Source of the DNA: VGBV01 sp963780395 | GTDB lineage: Bacteria > Actinomycetota > Thermoleophilia > Solirubrobacterales > 70-9 | DNA: 64,000 nt | Assembly (NCBI GenBank): GCA_963780395.1 | Contig: CAWABY010000010.1 | Coordinates: 1 to 64,000 of the forward strand | Reading direction: 5' to 3' | Shown here: in pieces, positions 8,360 through 16,624 of the stretch | Layout of the letters: each line of letters starts with the position of its first letter | How positions within the stretch are numbered: the first letter of the stretch is position 1 | Notes under the pieces: model-generated | What the model was told of the DNA's origin: nothing | The model's database searches: none | The model's input: the letters and a program-made list of their open reading frames with translations, nothing else | Translations under genes and position numbers: made by a program

Positions 8360-9796
8360 GTGCGGACAGACGAACGCGATGGACGGGGCAGGGGATACTC
8401 GGCGCTCGCCGATCGCGAGGCGGTGCTGGCCGCGCTCACCGCACTGATCGCCGATGCCTGGGACTCGTTCGAGCGCCCGCGACCGGAGGAGCCGGCGATC
8501 GACGCCGAGCTGCTCGAGCGGCTGGCCGCGCCGCTGCCCGAGCACGCCAACGACCCGGCCACGGTGCTCGCCGACGCCGCCCGGGTGCTCGACGAGTCGA
8601 ACTCGCCCTCGCGGCCGCTGTACCTCGGCTACGTCGGCTCGACCGGGCTCGAGGTCGGCGTGCTCGCCGACGCGCTCGCGGCCACGTACGACGTCAACCT
8701 CGCGGTCACCGCCCGCGCCGCCGACCTGCTCGAGCGCCAGGCGGTCGAGTGGGTGGCGGAGTTCGTCGGCTATCCCTGCGCCGAGGGCGCCTTCACCAGC
8801 GGCGGCATGGTCTCGAACCTGACCGGCCTGCTGGTCGCCCGCGAGCGCGCCCTGCCCGGCTGCCGCGTGGACGGGTTCGCCGGGCGTCAGGGAGCCGTCT
8901 ACTGCTCGGCCGAGTCGCACCACTCGGTGATCCGCGCTGCCGAGGCCGCCGGGATCGGCTCGGCATTCGTGCGCTCGATCGGCCTCGACGATCGGCGCCG
9001 GATTCTCGTCGGCGAGCTCGACCGCGCGCTCGCCGCCGATCGCGACCGCGGCCTGGTCCCGATCGCGGTGGTCGCCAACGGCGGCACCACGCTCACCGGC
9101 GCCGTCGATCCCCTCGACCGGGTCGCCGAGGTCTGCGAGCGACACCGCGTCTGGCTTCACGTCGACGGCGCCTACGGGCTGCCCGCGGCGACGACCGAGA
9201 CCGCGGGCTCGCTGTTCGCCGGCCTCCAAGGCGCCGACTCGGTGATCCTCGACGCGCACAAGTGGCTCGGCCTGCAGAAGAGCTGCAGCCTGATCCTCGT
9301 CCGCCACGAGGGCGTGCTCGAGGCGACCTTCGGCCACGAGGAGTCGTACATGCGCCGCGGCGACTCGGTCAGCAACGCGGTCGAGCGGACACTCGAGTAC
9401 TCGCGGCCGCTGCGCTCGCTGAAGCTCTGGCTCGCCTTCCGAACCCATGGGGCGGCCGCCTTTCGCAACTGGATCGAGCAGACCATGGCCCTGGCGAGGG
9501 CGCTCGCCGACTCCGTCCGCGACGACGACGCGTTCGAGCTCATGTGCGAGCCCACCCTGTCGACGGTCTGCTTTCGCCACCGGCCCGCCGATGGCTCGCC
9601 CGACGAGGCGGAGCTAGACCGTCACAACGCCGAGCTCGCCGACGTGGTTCAGGGGGACGGGCGCATCTACCTCGCCTCGGCGGTCGTCGACGAGCGGGTC
9701 TGCCTCCGGGTCTGCTTCGTCAACTTCCGCACCCGGCCCGAGGACGTCGAGTTCGCGCTCGAGACCCTGCGCGAGCTCGGGGCTCGGACCCCCTGA
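8360..9796 (+). CDS. PLP-dependent group II (aromatic-amino-acid-type) decarboxylase
   Basis: Amino-acid decarboxylase of 478 aa making amines from amino acids with pyridoxal phosphate. The Schiff-base lysine is K301 in DAHKWLGL, the ring-stacking His is in SAESHHSV (about 187-188), and the cofactor Asp is in HVDGAYG (about 269). The length and the C-terminal LRVCFVNFRT segment fit aromatic L-amino-acid/tyrosine/tryptophan decarboxylases. The GTG start follows a TACGGT hexamer by six bases, suggesting a leaderless mRNA. Exact substrate unknown. Confidence 0.85.
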   Translation: MRTDERDGRGRGYSALADREAVLAALTALIADAWDSFERPRPEEPAIDAELLERLAAPLPEHANDPATVLADAARVLDESNSPSRPLYLGYVGSTGLEVGVLADALAATYDVNLAVTARAADLLERQAVEWVAEFVGYPCAEGAFTSGGMVSNLTGLLVARERALPGCRVDGFAGRQGAVYCSAESHHSVIRAAEAAGIGSAFVRSIGLDDRRRILVGELDRALAADRDRGLVPIAVVANGGTTLTGAVDPLDRVAEVCERHRVWLHVDGAYGLPAATTETAGSLFAGLQGADSVILDAHKWLGLQKSCSLILVRHEGVLEATFGHEESYMRRGDSVSNAVERTLEYSRPLRSLKLWLAFRTHGAAAFRNWIEQTMALARALADSVRDDDAFELMCEPTLSTVCFRHRPADGSPDEAELDRHNAELADVVQGDGRIYLASAVVDERVCLRVCFVNFRTRPEDVEFALETLRELGARTP

Positions 9797-9812
9797 GCCC
9801 CCCGGCTGAGCC

Positions 9813-11072
9813 TCAGGCCGCCGTCAGGCGGAGCGGCATCCGCTTGATCCCGTTGAAGAAGTTCGACTGCAGCCGCTCGGGAGTGCCGGCGAGCTCGAAG
9901 CTCGCCACCCGCTTGACCATCTCTGTGAACACGATCTTGATCTCGAGCCGGGCGAGATGGGCCCCCGTGCAGAAGTGGGGCCCGCCGGGCCCGAAGGTCA
10001 TCTGCGGGTTCGGGTCGCGTCCGACGTCGAACTCGTAGGGCCGCTCGAAGACCGCCTCGTCGTAGTTGCCCGAGATGTACCAGGTGGCGAGCTTGTCGTC
10101 CTCGCGGATCTGCTTGCCCTCCAGCTCGACATCGCAGGTGGCGGTGCGGCGGAAGTGGTGGACCGGCGTCGCCCAGCGGAGGATCTCGTCGGCCGCAGGC
10201 TCGAGCAGGTCGGGGTCGTCGCGCAGTCGCTGCAGCTGGTCCGGGTGCTCGATCAGGGCCAGCACGCCCTGTGAGATCGAGTGTCGGGTGGTCTCGTTGC
10301 CGGCTACAGCGAGCAGCAGGAAGTAGACGTCGAACTCGTGCTGGCTCAGCTGGCGCCCGTCGATGTCGGCCTCGACCAGCTTGGTGACGATGTCGTCGCG
10401 CGGGGATTTCCGCCGCTCATCCGCCAGCTTGCGCCCGTACTCGAACATCTCCAGCGCGGCCGGGTTCGAGAACGGCAGATGACGGTTGGCCGCGGCGACC
10501 TCGGGGTCGATTGCGTACTCGGGATCGTCCTGGCCCAGCATCCGGTCGCCGATGTCGACCAGCAGCTTGTGGTCGGCCTCCGGAGCGCCGAGCATCTCAG
10601 CGAAAACGCGCATCGGCAGCTCCGCGGCGACGTCGGCGACGAATTCGACCTCTCCCTTCTCCAGCGCATCGTCGAGCACACCGTCGAAGAGCTCGCGGAT
10701 GCGTTCGGAGAAGATGCTGACCGCGCGCGGCGTGAAGTCCTTGTTGACGATCGCGCGCAGCTTGTTGTGCGGCGGCGGGTCCATGTCGAGCATCGACTTG
10801 CGGGCTTCGAGCTCTTCCGGCCCAAGATCTTCCAGCGAGGTGCCGCCGCGCTCGGAGGAGAACGTGCGCCAGTCCTTGGCGACTGCGGTGATGTCGGCGT
10901 GACGGGTGATCGCCCAGAACCCGCGACCGTCCACCTCCTCCTGCCAATACACCGGGTCCTCGCGGCGAAGGACCTCGAACATCTCGTGCGGGACCCGCTC
11001 GGCGAAGCGGGTGTGGTCGGTGAGGTCGACCTCCGCCAGCTCCATCACAGGTGGTGCCTGCGCTCGCTCCAT
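9813..11072 (-). CDS. cytochrome P450
   Basis: Soluble bacterial P450, 419 aa. Helix I is AGNETTRHS, the helix K ExxR is EILR, and the heme ligand is about Cys368 in FGPGGPHFCTGAHLA. ATG 11072 is chosen because it overlaps the stop of the upstream amidotransferase/ligase gene (TGATG), which puts both in one operon. An ATG at 11105 would lie inside that gene. The sequence resembles CYP families that hydroxylate lipids, sterols or terpenes (DxxxHTRFAERVPHEMF N-terminus). No ferredoxin or ferredoxin reductase gene is adjacent. Confidence 0.93.
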   Translation of the reverse strand: MERAQAPPVMELAEVDLTDHTRFAERVPHEMFEVLRREDPVYWQEEVDGRGFWAITRHADITAVAKDWRTFSSERGGTSLEDLGPEELEARKSMLDMDPPPHNKLRAIVNKDFTPRAVSIFSERIRELFDGVLDDALEKGEVEFVADVAAELPMRVFAEMLGAPEADHKLLVDIGDRMLGQDDPEYAIDPEVAAANRHLPFSNPAALEMFEYGRKLADERRKSPRDDIVTKLVEADIDGRQLSQHEFDVYFLLLAVAGNETTRHSISQGVLALIEHPDQLQRLRDDPDLLEPAADEILRWATPVHHFRRTATCDVELEGKQIREDDKLATWYISGNYDEAVFERPYEFDVGRDPNPQMTFGPGGPHFCTGAHLARLEIKIVFTEMVKRVASFELAGTPERLQSNFFNGIKRMPLRLTAA

Positions 11073-13174
11073 CAGAGGTGGCGCATGTACTCGGTCAGTT
11101 CCCATTCGGACACGTGCTGCCGATGCCGGTCGACCTCGAACCGCTTCATCGTCACGAAGGTGTCGACGATCTCTGCGCCGACCGCGTCGCGGAGCGTCCC
11201 GTCGGCCTCGAGCGCGTCAAGCGCGTCCCCGAGGCTCATGGGGAGCGGCGAGCCCTGCTCTTCTTCGGGCAACGTGTAGGTGTCGCCGCTCAGGGGCTCC
11301 CCGGGGTCGAGCTCGCGGCGGAGGCCGTCGATGCCGGCGAACAGGGCCGCGGCGATCACCAGGTGCGGGTTCGCGGCGCCATCACCGATTCGCAGCTCGA
11401 TGCGGCACGCGTCGCCGCCCTCCGGGGGGACGCGCACGAACGTCGTTCGGTTGTCGATGCCCCAGTTGACATGAGTGGGGGCGAGGCTGTCGGGGAGGAT
11501 CCGCCGGTACGCGTTGATCGTCGGATTAAGGAACGCCATCAACGCGGGCGCGTGGTCGAGCACGCCGCCCACGAACTGGCGCATCTCGGTGGAGAGCCCG
11601 GTGGCGTGGTCGTCGTCGCCCGAGCAGTTGGAGCCGTCGCGCTCGAGCGAGATGTGCAGGTGGGTGCCGGACCCTCCCTGGTCGTTGAACGGCTTGCCCA
11701 TGAAGGTCGCCAGCAGGCCCCGCTGGGCAGCGTAGTCCTTGACGGCGGCCTTGAACCGGAAGGCCCGATCGGCGGCGTCGAGCGGGTCGCCCTCGCGCAG
11801 GTTGATCTCGTACTGGCTGTTCATGAACTCGTGGTTGGAGGCGATCGCCCCGAGGCCGAGCGCCGCACAGCCCTCGAGCAGGGTCTTGACCACGCCCTGC
11901 GGATCGACCTGTGGGCCGACCGTGTAGACCGAGCTCAACGCGTCGACGTGGCGGCGCCACCCGCCCTCGTCGTCCGGTTCGAGCAGGAAGAACTCGAGCT
12001 CCGGCCCGATCTTGGAGCTGAGCCCGAGCTCTCCGAGCTGCTCGCTCGCGCGGCGCACAAGCCCGCGCACGTCGGTCGGTTCGGGTTTGCCGTCCCGTTC
12101 GAGATCGGCCAGGCAAGACGCGACGCCCGGCTCCCATGGCAACTCGCGCAGCGTCGAGAGATCGGGCCGAGCGGTCATGTCCGGATAGCCCTCCTCGCCA
12201 CCCACCACGGGGGTATGGGCAAGGTCGGTCCCCATCACCGCCTGGCAGAAGGTGAGCCCGCTCTTGGTCGCCCACTCGAGTTCGGACGCGGGCACGTCCT
12301 TGCCCCGCTGGATCCCGTGCAGGTCGGGGTAGGTGATCCTGACGATGCCCACCGCGGGCGAGAGGCCCTCGCGGGCGGTTGCGGCTTCACTACTGGTCGA
12401 CGGGTCAGCCTGCGGGTTCACGTCTACATCCTCCTCCGCTCGCGTGGGTTGGCCGCGTTCGGGATTCCCAACATTGGATAATGTACCCATTCTTGCCCCT
12501 GATACACCCTTGGCCAAGTCCCACCAAGCGTCGAACAGCCGGAGGGCCGCCGCACGCGGCCGCGCGCCGTCGGCCTTCAGCACCGACGGGTCGACGCCGA
12601 CCTTCGCCAGCCTCCCGGCGTCTTGGCGCGCCCACTCCGCGGCGATCTCCGATGTCGACTCGGGGTGAAACTGGAGCCCCAGCGAGTGGTCGAGCGTGAA
12701 CGCAGCCGGCCCGGCCGCCGACCATGCGACGACCTCGGCCTCGGCCGGCGGGCAAAGCAGGTCGTAGTGGTAGTGAAGCCACGGACCGGGGGGGACGAGA
12801 CCTGGATCGCTGGTCTTGATCTCCATCCAGCCGATCTCCGGCGGCACCGAGGGCTCGACCGAGCCGCCCGCGGCGACCGCCAGGACTTGCCCCCCGAAGC
12901 AGAGGCCGAGCACGGGCACCCCGAGCTCGAGGCTGCGGCTGAGGAACTCGATCTCCTCCTCGATCCATGGTGGCGCGCCCGGGGCCCCGGGCGTGTGCTC
13001 GGAGCCGAGCGTCGCGATCCAGCCGTAGTCCCCCGGGTCCCCCGGCAACGGGTCGCGCCAGGTGGGATGGATCTGGTGTTCGATCCCACGCGCTTCCAGC
13101 CACTCGCCGAGGATCCCCGGCGGGCCGCTGTCGCCGTGTTGCAGCACAAGCCCAGGGAGTCGATCGCCACCCAT
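11072..13174 (-). CDS. class I glutamine amidotransferase fused in frame to a glutamine synthetase-family ligase
   Basis: One 700-codon frame with two enzymes. Residues 1-225 are a class I amidotransferase (GATase1) with nucleophile Cys92 in GLCFGGQ and His170/Glu172 in LQFHPES. Residues about 270-700 are a glutamine-synthetase-type ligase: IGPELEFFLLEP, SGTHLHISL, NPTINAYRRI, NRTTFVRVP and RIELRIGDGAANPHL. The 45-residue linker is polar. The ATG at 13174 follows TACGCT by six bases. A possible internal start, ATG 12490 (residue 229) with AGGGG six bases upstream, could give a free 472-aa ligase. No stop separates the domains. By analogy to PuuA/PuuD it may gamma-glutamylate an amine and release the product; this is inference. 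Confidence 0.85.
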   Translation of the reverse strand: MGGDRLPGLVLQHGDSGPPGILGEWLEARGIEHQIHPTWRDPLPGDPGDYGWIATLGSEHTPGAPGAPPWIEEEIEFLSRSLELGVPVLGLCFGGQVLAVAAGGSVEPSVPPEIGWMEIKTSDPGLVPPGPWLHYHYDLLCPPAEAEVVAWSAAGPAAFTLDHSLGLQFHPESTSEIAAEWARQDAGRLAKVGVDPSVLKADGARPRAAALRLFDAWWDLAKGVSGARMGTLSNVGNPERGQPTRAEEDVDVNPQADPSTSSEAATAREGLSPAVGIVRITYPDLHGIQRGKDVPASELEWATKSGLTFCQAVMGTDLAHTPVVGGEEGYPDMTARPDLSTLRELPWEPGVASCLADLERDGKPEPTDVRGLVRRASEQLGELGLSSKIGPELEFFLLEPDDEGGWRRHVDALSSVYTVGPQVDPQGVVKTLLEGCAALGLGAIASNHEFMNSQYEINLREGDPLDAADRAFRFKAAVKDYAAQRGLLATFMGKPFNDQGGSGTHLHISLERDGSNCSGDDDHATGLSTEMRQFVGGVLDHAPALMAFLNPTINAYRRILPDSLAPTHVNWGIDNRTTFVRVPPEGGDACRIELRIGDGAANPHLVIAAALFAGIDGLRRELDPGEPLSGDTYTLPEEEQGSPLPMSLGDALDALEADGTLRDAVGAEIVDTFVTMKRFEVDRHRQHVSEWELTEYMRHL

Positions 13175-13346
13175 GTCCCGAGCGTAGCGACAGTGCCTTA
13201 GCCGATGACCGTTCCCGATCAACGCCCAACCGGCTTGGCGGCGGCGCCGCCCTCCTCCTCTCCGACGCCGCCGCCGGCCGGTGGGCGGAGATTCCGGCGG
13301 GCATAGAAGCGGCGTAGATCTGCACACAGTCGCGCACTGCCCAGAG

Positions 13347-13390
13347 CAACTCAGCACCACTCAACCTGGCACCAAACAACCCAGATCAAC
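13347..13390 (+). repeat. four CAAC direct repeats (possible integrase arm sites)
   Basis: CAAC occurs at 13347, 13362, 13377 and 13387, spaced 15, 15 and 10 bases, in a non-coding and locally AT-richer stretch immediately before the tRNA-His fragment. Regularly spaced short direct repeats beside a tRNA 3' end resemble arm-type binding sites of tyrosine integrases. Together with the tRNA fragment it fills most of the gap 13175-13484, where I see no gene. Confidence 0.4.
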
Positions 13391-13402
13391 CAGAACCTCA
13401 GA

Positions 13403-13445
13403 GTTGTAGTCCAGGTGGTCGCCGGTTCGAGTCCGGTCGCTCACC
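13403..13445 (+). other. tRNA-His 3'-half fragment (attR-like)
   Basis: The 43 bases read as the 3' half of a tRNA: anticodon-loop-like TTGTAGT, the 3' strand of an anticodon stem (CCAGG), the T arm GCCGG/TTCGAGT/CCGGT, then acceptor strand CGCTCAC followed by C. A C discriminator is characteristic of tRNA-His. The 5' half is missing: upstream bases do not pair with CCAGG and no GTGAGCG acceptor strand is found. A tRNA truncated in the anticodon loop is the usual footprint left by tRNA-targeting integrative elements. No CCA is encoded. Confidence 0.7.
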
Positions 13446-13484
13446 TTACGGTTGGTTGCTTGTCCCGGCGATAATGGGCTGGCG

Positions 13485-13880
13485 ATGTCGGAGGGGAACG
13501 TTGAGATCATCCGCCGGGACTACGAGGCCTTTGATCGGGGGGACTTCGCGGCGTTTCTCGACGATCACCATCCCGAGATCGTCACGTGGGCTCACCCGCG
13601 AGGGGACGCGGGTAGGTACGAGGGGAAAGACGGCGTGATCCGATTCATCACCGAATGGACCGAGTCCTTCGAGGAGTTCAGCCAGGTCGCTGAGGAGTTC
13701 AGGGACGCAGACGAGAAGGTCCTGGTGCGCGTCCTGCACCGAGGGCGAGGGAAGGGGAGCGGCATTCCCGTGGAGGCGCACTACTGGCTCGTTCACCACA
13801 TGCGGGACGGCAAGGCGTACCAGGTTGATCTTTACGACAACGAGGCCGAGGCCCTCGAGGTTGCCGGGCTCTCGGAGTAG
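13485..13880 (+). CDS. SnoaL-like / NTF2-fold protein
   Basis: Small single-domain protein, 131 aa, with the NTF2-like pattern: N-terminal helix EGNVEIIRRDYEAFDRGD, then DDHHPEIVTWAHP, then a cone of strands ending VEAHYWLVHHMRDGKAYQVDLYDNEAEALEVAGL. ATG 13485 is chosen over GTG 13452, whose extension is not family-like. Two more proteins of the same length and layout are at 14686 and 20022. The enzymatic role is unknown; members include polyketide cyclases, isomerases and non-enzymes. Confidence 0.78.
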   Translation: MSEGNVEIIRRDYEAFDRGDFAAFLDDHHPEIVTWAHPRGDAGRYEGKDGVIRFITEWTESFEEFSQVAEEFRDADEKVLVRVLHRGRGKGSGIPVEAHYWLVHHMRDGKAYQVDLYDNEAEALEVAGLSE

Positions 13881-13998
13881 TTGCCTCGGACAAGAAGCGG
13901 CGGTTCAGAGTGGGCCTCACCCGATAGCTCAGCTGCAAGGCAGCTCGCTGAGTCTCGGAACTCAGGCGCGACGAGGGCACCGGTACGCTCCTCGGCTG

Positions 13999-14628
13999 AT
14001 GGATGTCGCCGGCCTCAAGTGCGCCGACCTTGTCGATGCGATGGGCCGCCTGCACCGCCACCGCTGCCACATCCTCGACTTGGTCAGCCCGACGCCCGGC
14101 CGGATCCTGTTCGGCCCGGCGGTGACGATCTCCTACTTCCCAAGCTGCTCCGCCACGCTCGACCCCGAGCGCTACAACCTCGCCAACCTCTTCTACGAGG
14201 CGGTCGGCGACGAGCCGGCCGGCAAGGTGGTCGTACTGGCGTCGAACGGCTACACCGACACTTCAATGGGCGGGGGCACCAAGCTGCTGCGGCTCCATGA
14301 GTGCGGGTGCGCAGGGGTACTCACGGACGGCCGCCTGCGCGACTTCGACGAGCTTGCGCGCTACGACTTCGCCGCCTACTGCTCGGGCGAGGGGACGCAC
14401 TGGGGAGGCGACCGTGTAACGCCGTTTCAGGCAAACGTGCCAGTGGTCGTCGATGGCGTAGGGGTGATCCCCGGCCAGTACGTGTTCGCCGACTCCTCCG
14501 GCGCTGTCCTGATCCCGGCCGGCCAGATCGACGAGGTGCTGGCGGTGGCACGCCGGGTCGAGGCCACAGACGCTGCGTCTCGCGACCAGATCGCCCGCGA
14601 GCAGCGTCGTGTGACGGGGAATGAGTGA
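13999..14628 (+). CDS. RraA-family protein (HMG/CHA aldolase or RNase E inhibitor fold)
   Basis: 209-aa protein of the RraA/HMG-aldolase fold. Typical elements are the N-terminal CADLVDAMGRL, FGPAVTISYFP, the helix with GGGTKLLRLHECGCAG, and the metal/substrate motif TDGRLRDFDEL. The C-terminal VFADSSGAVLIPAGQIDEVLAVARRVE is also typical. In aldolases the motif G-x20-R-D-x2-E/D-x2 binds a divalent metal and pyruvate product. The protein may be a 4-hydroxy-4-methyl-2-oxoglutarate-type aldolase. The start ATG 13999 lacks a clear ribosome site. Confidence 0.8.
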   Translation: MDVAGLKCADLVDAMGRLHRHRCHILDLVSPTPGRILFGPAVTISYFPSCSATLDPERYNLANLFYEAVGDEPAGKVVVLASNGYTDTSMGGGTKLLRLHECGCAGVLTDGRLRDFDELARYDFAAYCSGEGTHWGGDRVTPFQANVPVVVDGVGVIPGQYVFADSSGAVLIPAGQIDEVLAVARRVEATDAASRDQIAREQRRVTGNE

Positions 14629-14685
14629 TGACTGGAAACGACCACCGTTGCTGCTTGGCGCAGCGTCGGCGATACTCGGCGGAGA

Positions 14686-15081
14686 ATGTCGCGGGAGAAC
14701 CAGGAGACCCTCCGCCTCGTCTACGAGACAGCCGTCGACAGCGAGGAGCTTCTCCAATACCTGCACCCGGAGGTTGAGCTCTACCCCGGGATCAGGGCGC
14801 CTGACCAGCACCAGCGATATGTCGGCCGCGAGGGATGGACGGAGTTCATCGAGGGCGCCGTAGGGGCGTGGGAGTCCGTGACCATCGAGCCCGACAAGAG
14901 GATCGAGACCTCGGGCAACCGGATTCTCGCGATCGACCGATGGATCTTTCGAGGCAGGGACGGCATCGAGATCGACCGCGAGCTTCCAACTCTCTTCACC
15001 TTTCGGGATGGCCTGGTGGCGCGGATCGACGGTTTCACAGACACGGCCGCTGCCCTCAAAGCGGCCGGGCTGGACGCCTGA
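14686..15081 (+). CDS. SnoaL-like / NTF2-fold protein
   Basis: 131-aa NTF2-like protein, second of three same-length paralogues in this region. It starts MSRENQETLRLVYE, contains YLHPEVELYPG and VGREGWTEFIEGAVGAW, and ends VARIDGFTDTAAALKAAGLDA, the same C-terminal pattern as its neighbours. The ATG follows a GATACT hexamer by nine bases, so it may be leaderless. Function unknown. Confidence 0.78.
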   Translation: MSRENQETLRLVYETAVDSEELLQYLHPEVELYPGIRAPDQHQRYVGREGWTEFIEGAVGAWESVTIEPDKRIETSGNRILAIDRWIFRGRDGIEIDRELPTLFTFRDGLVARIDGFTDTAAALKAAGLDA

Positions 15082-15108
15082 GCCGCAAAATCGCCCGAAC
15101 GGCCGGTC

Positions 15109-15978
15109 TCACCGGGGTCTGGTCGCGCGTTCGAGGACGCGCCCCAACAACGGCATGGCCGGTGAGCGCCACACCTGTCGCTCCGCGAAGGGCCACGCAT
15201 AGATCGGGTTCCCGTCTCGAACAAGTTCGAGGATGCCGGGTTCGCTCAGCTCTTCGGCAGACCACTCGTACACGCGCTGCAGCCGTGGCAGGATCACCGA
15301 GTAGTCGAGCAGCCGGCCGAGCTGCCGCTCGGCGGCGAGGTAGCTCTCGACATCCTCCTCGAGCGGATAGCGGTCGGGCAGCACGCGCCCGAGCGAGAGG
15401 AACGCCCCCGCCATTCCCAGGCGGGGATCGCCGAGCACGTGGGCAAGGGGCGCGAATCGGCCGAGCGCAAGGCGCGGCGCGCCGACGAGCGCGTGGGCGT
15501 AGACGACACGAGCGAGGGCGACGTTCATGAAGAACCGCTCGGGCGCGCTCTCTTGCTCAGCGAGCTCCCTGTGTTCCAGGTAGCCGCCCACGATGCTGGC
15601 GTTGTGGGCGCGATACCAGTTGCGCCCCGTCGGGTTCGCGATGAATTCCATCCACAAACGGACGGTCTCTGACGACGGCTCGCCCGCCAGCCCGCCGGCG
15701 AGGGCGACCGATTCGCAGCCATCCCGCAATAGGCGTTCGTTGACCGCCCGCCACCAGACGCTCCCGGGAGGCGAGGCGGCGAGGGGATTGAGCAAGCCGC
15801 GCTCTGCCTGCCAGCGCATGAACGAGAGCGCGGCCCGACGGAATGGCAGATGCCGCGGTGCCCGGCCCGTCGGGCCGTGGTACGTGCGTTCGATCAACGC
15901 CAGCCGCGCTTGCGGGTCGTCGCGCGCCGCGGCGACTTGCGCCTCGGCACGGGCGAGTGCGGTTGCATGGTGGCTCAT
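15109..15978 (-). CDS. conserved-looking hypothetical protein, 289 aa
   Basis: I do not recognise a family. The protein is soluble-looking and helical, rich in Trp, Arg and Leu. Notable stretches are HLPFRRAALSFMRWQAERG, SVWWRAVNERLLRDG, and a C-terminal WPFAERQVWRSPAMPLLGRVL. It lacks a signal peptide and clear membrane helices. The ATG at 15978 follows TATGAC by eight bases on the minus strand. Codon usage is like its neighbours, which supports a real gene. It stands alone between plus-strand genes. Confidence 0.65.
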   Translation of the reverse strand: MSHHATALARAEAQVAAARDDPQARLALIERTYHGPTGRAPRHLPFRRAALSFMRWQAERGLLNPLAASPPGSVWWRAVNERLLRDGCESVALAGGLAGEPSSETVRLWMEFIANPTGRNWYRAHNASIVGGYLEHRELAEQESAPERFFMNVALARVVYAHALVGAPRLALGRFAPLAHVLGDPRLGMAGAFLSLGRVLPDRYPLEEDVESYLAAERQLGRLLDYSVILPRLQRVYEWSAEELSEPGILELVRDGNPIYAWPFAERQVWRSPAMPLLGRVLERATRPR

Positions 15979-16103
15979 CGCACGGAGTCATAGCGGCCTC
16001 TGAGCTAATCGCCTGGCCACGGAGACCACCGGAGGGAGAAGCATGGATGCGCAATGGAATGATGGGCAGCTGAACGAGGGCGCGGGCGAGCGAACTCGAC
16101 CCG

Positions 16104-16541
16104 TCAGCCGATCTTCTCCGCCAGCTCGACGATGATCCCCGCCGGGCCGCGGACGTAGCAGAGCCAGTAGCTGTCCTCGTAGTTCTCCAGCTCGCCGACG
16201 AGCTCGCCGCCGTGTGCTTGCAGGCCGGCCAGGGCGGACTGGATGTCATCGACGGCGAACAGGATGTGGCGAATGCCGGGTGTGTTGGCCGGCTCGTTCC
16301 GGACTTCGGCCTGGCTCGGCGGCGAGTTGTACTTCGCAAGCTCGACCGTTCCGTTGCCGTCCGGCGTCTGCATCATCGCGATGTCCGCCCGGACGCCCTC
16401 GAGCCCGTTGATGCGGTCCACCGAGCGGCCCTCGACGGACGTCTCGCCCTGCAGCTCGAGTCCGAGCGAAGCGAAGAACTCGGTCGCGGCCGCGAGGTCG
16501 TCGACCACGATGCCGATGTGCTCCAGCCGTTGGAGAGTCAT
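16104..16541 (-). CDS. VOC-family (glyoxalase/dioxygenase fold) protein
   Basis: 145-aa vicinal-oxygen-chelate protein. It opens with LEHIGIVVDDLAAATEFFASLGLEL, where the His of HIGIVV is a usual metal ligand. A second betaalphabeta module carries RHILFAVDDIQSALAGLQAHGGELVGE, and it ends IIVELAEKIG with a Glu ligand. It fits the methylmalonyl-CoA epimerase/glyoxalase I side of the family. The ATG follows TACCAT by seven bases on the minus strand, so it is probably leaderless. Confidence 0.85.
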   Translation of the reverse strand: MTLQRLEHIGIVVDDLAAATEFFASLGLELQGETSVEGRSVDRINGLEGVRADIAMMQTPDGNGTVELAKYNSPPSQAEVRNEPANTPGIRHILFAVDDIQSALAGLQAHGGELVGELENYEDSYWLCYVRGPAGIIVELAEKIG

Positions 16542-16624
16542 GTGCTCGATGGTAGGACCAGATTCGCCGCGGTGCCAAGCGCCGGAAAGGGTCAGCTCGG
16601 TGTCTCCCGGTTAGGCTGAGGAAG

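Noticed and set aside
8278..10038. 586-codon plus-strand open frame
   Set aside because: Arg/Ala-rich translation without motifs; it is the shadow of the decarboxylase, which has a complete PLP motif set.
13918..13975. Possible tRNA with TAGCTCAG and a CTGAG/CTCAG stem
   Set aside because: No acceptor stem, no T arm and a wrong-sized anticodon loop; only the D-arm octamer matches.
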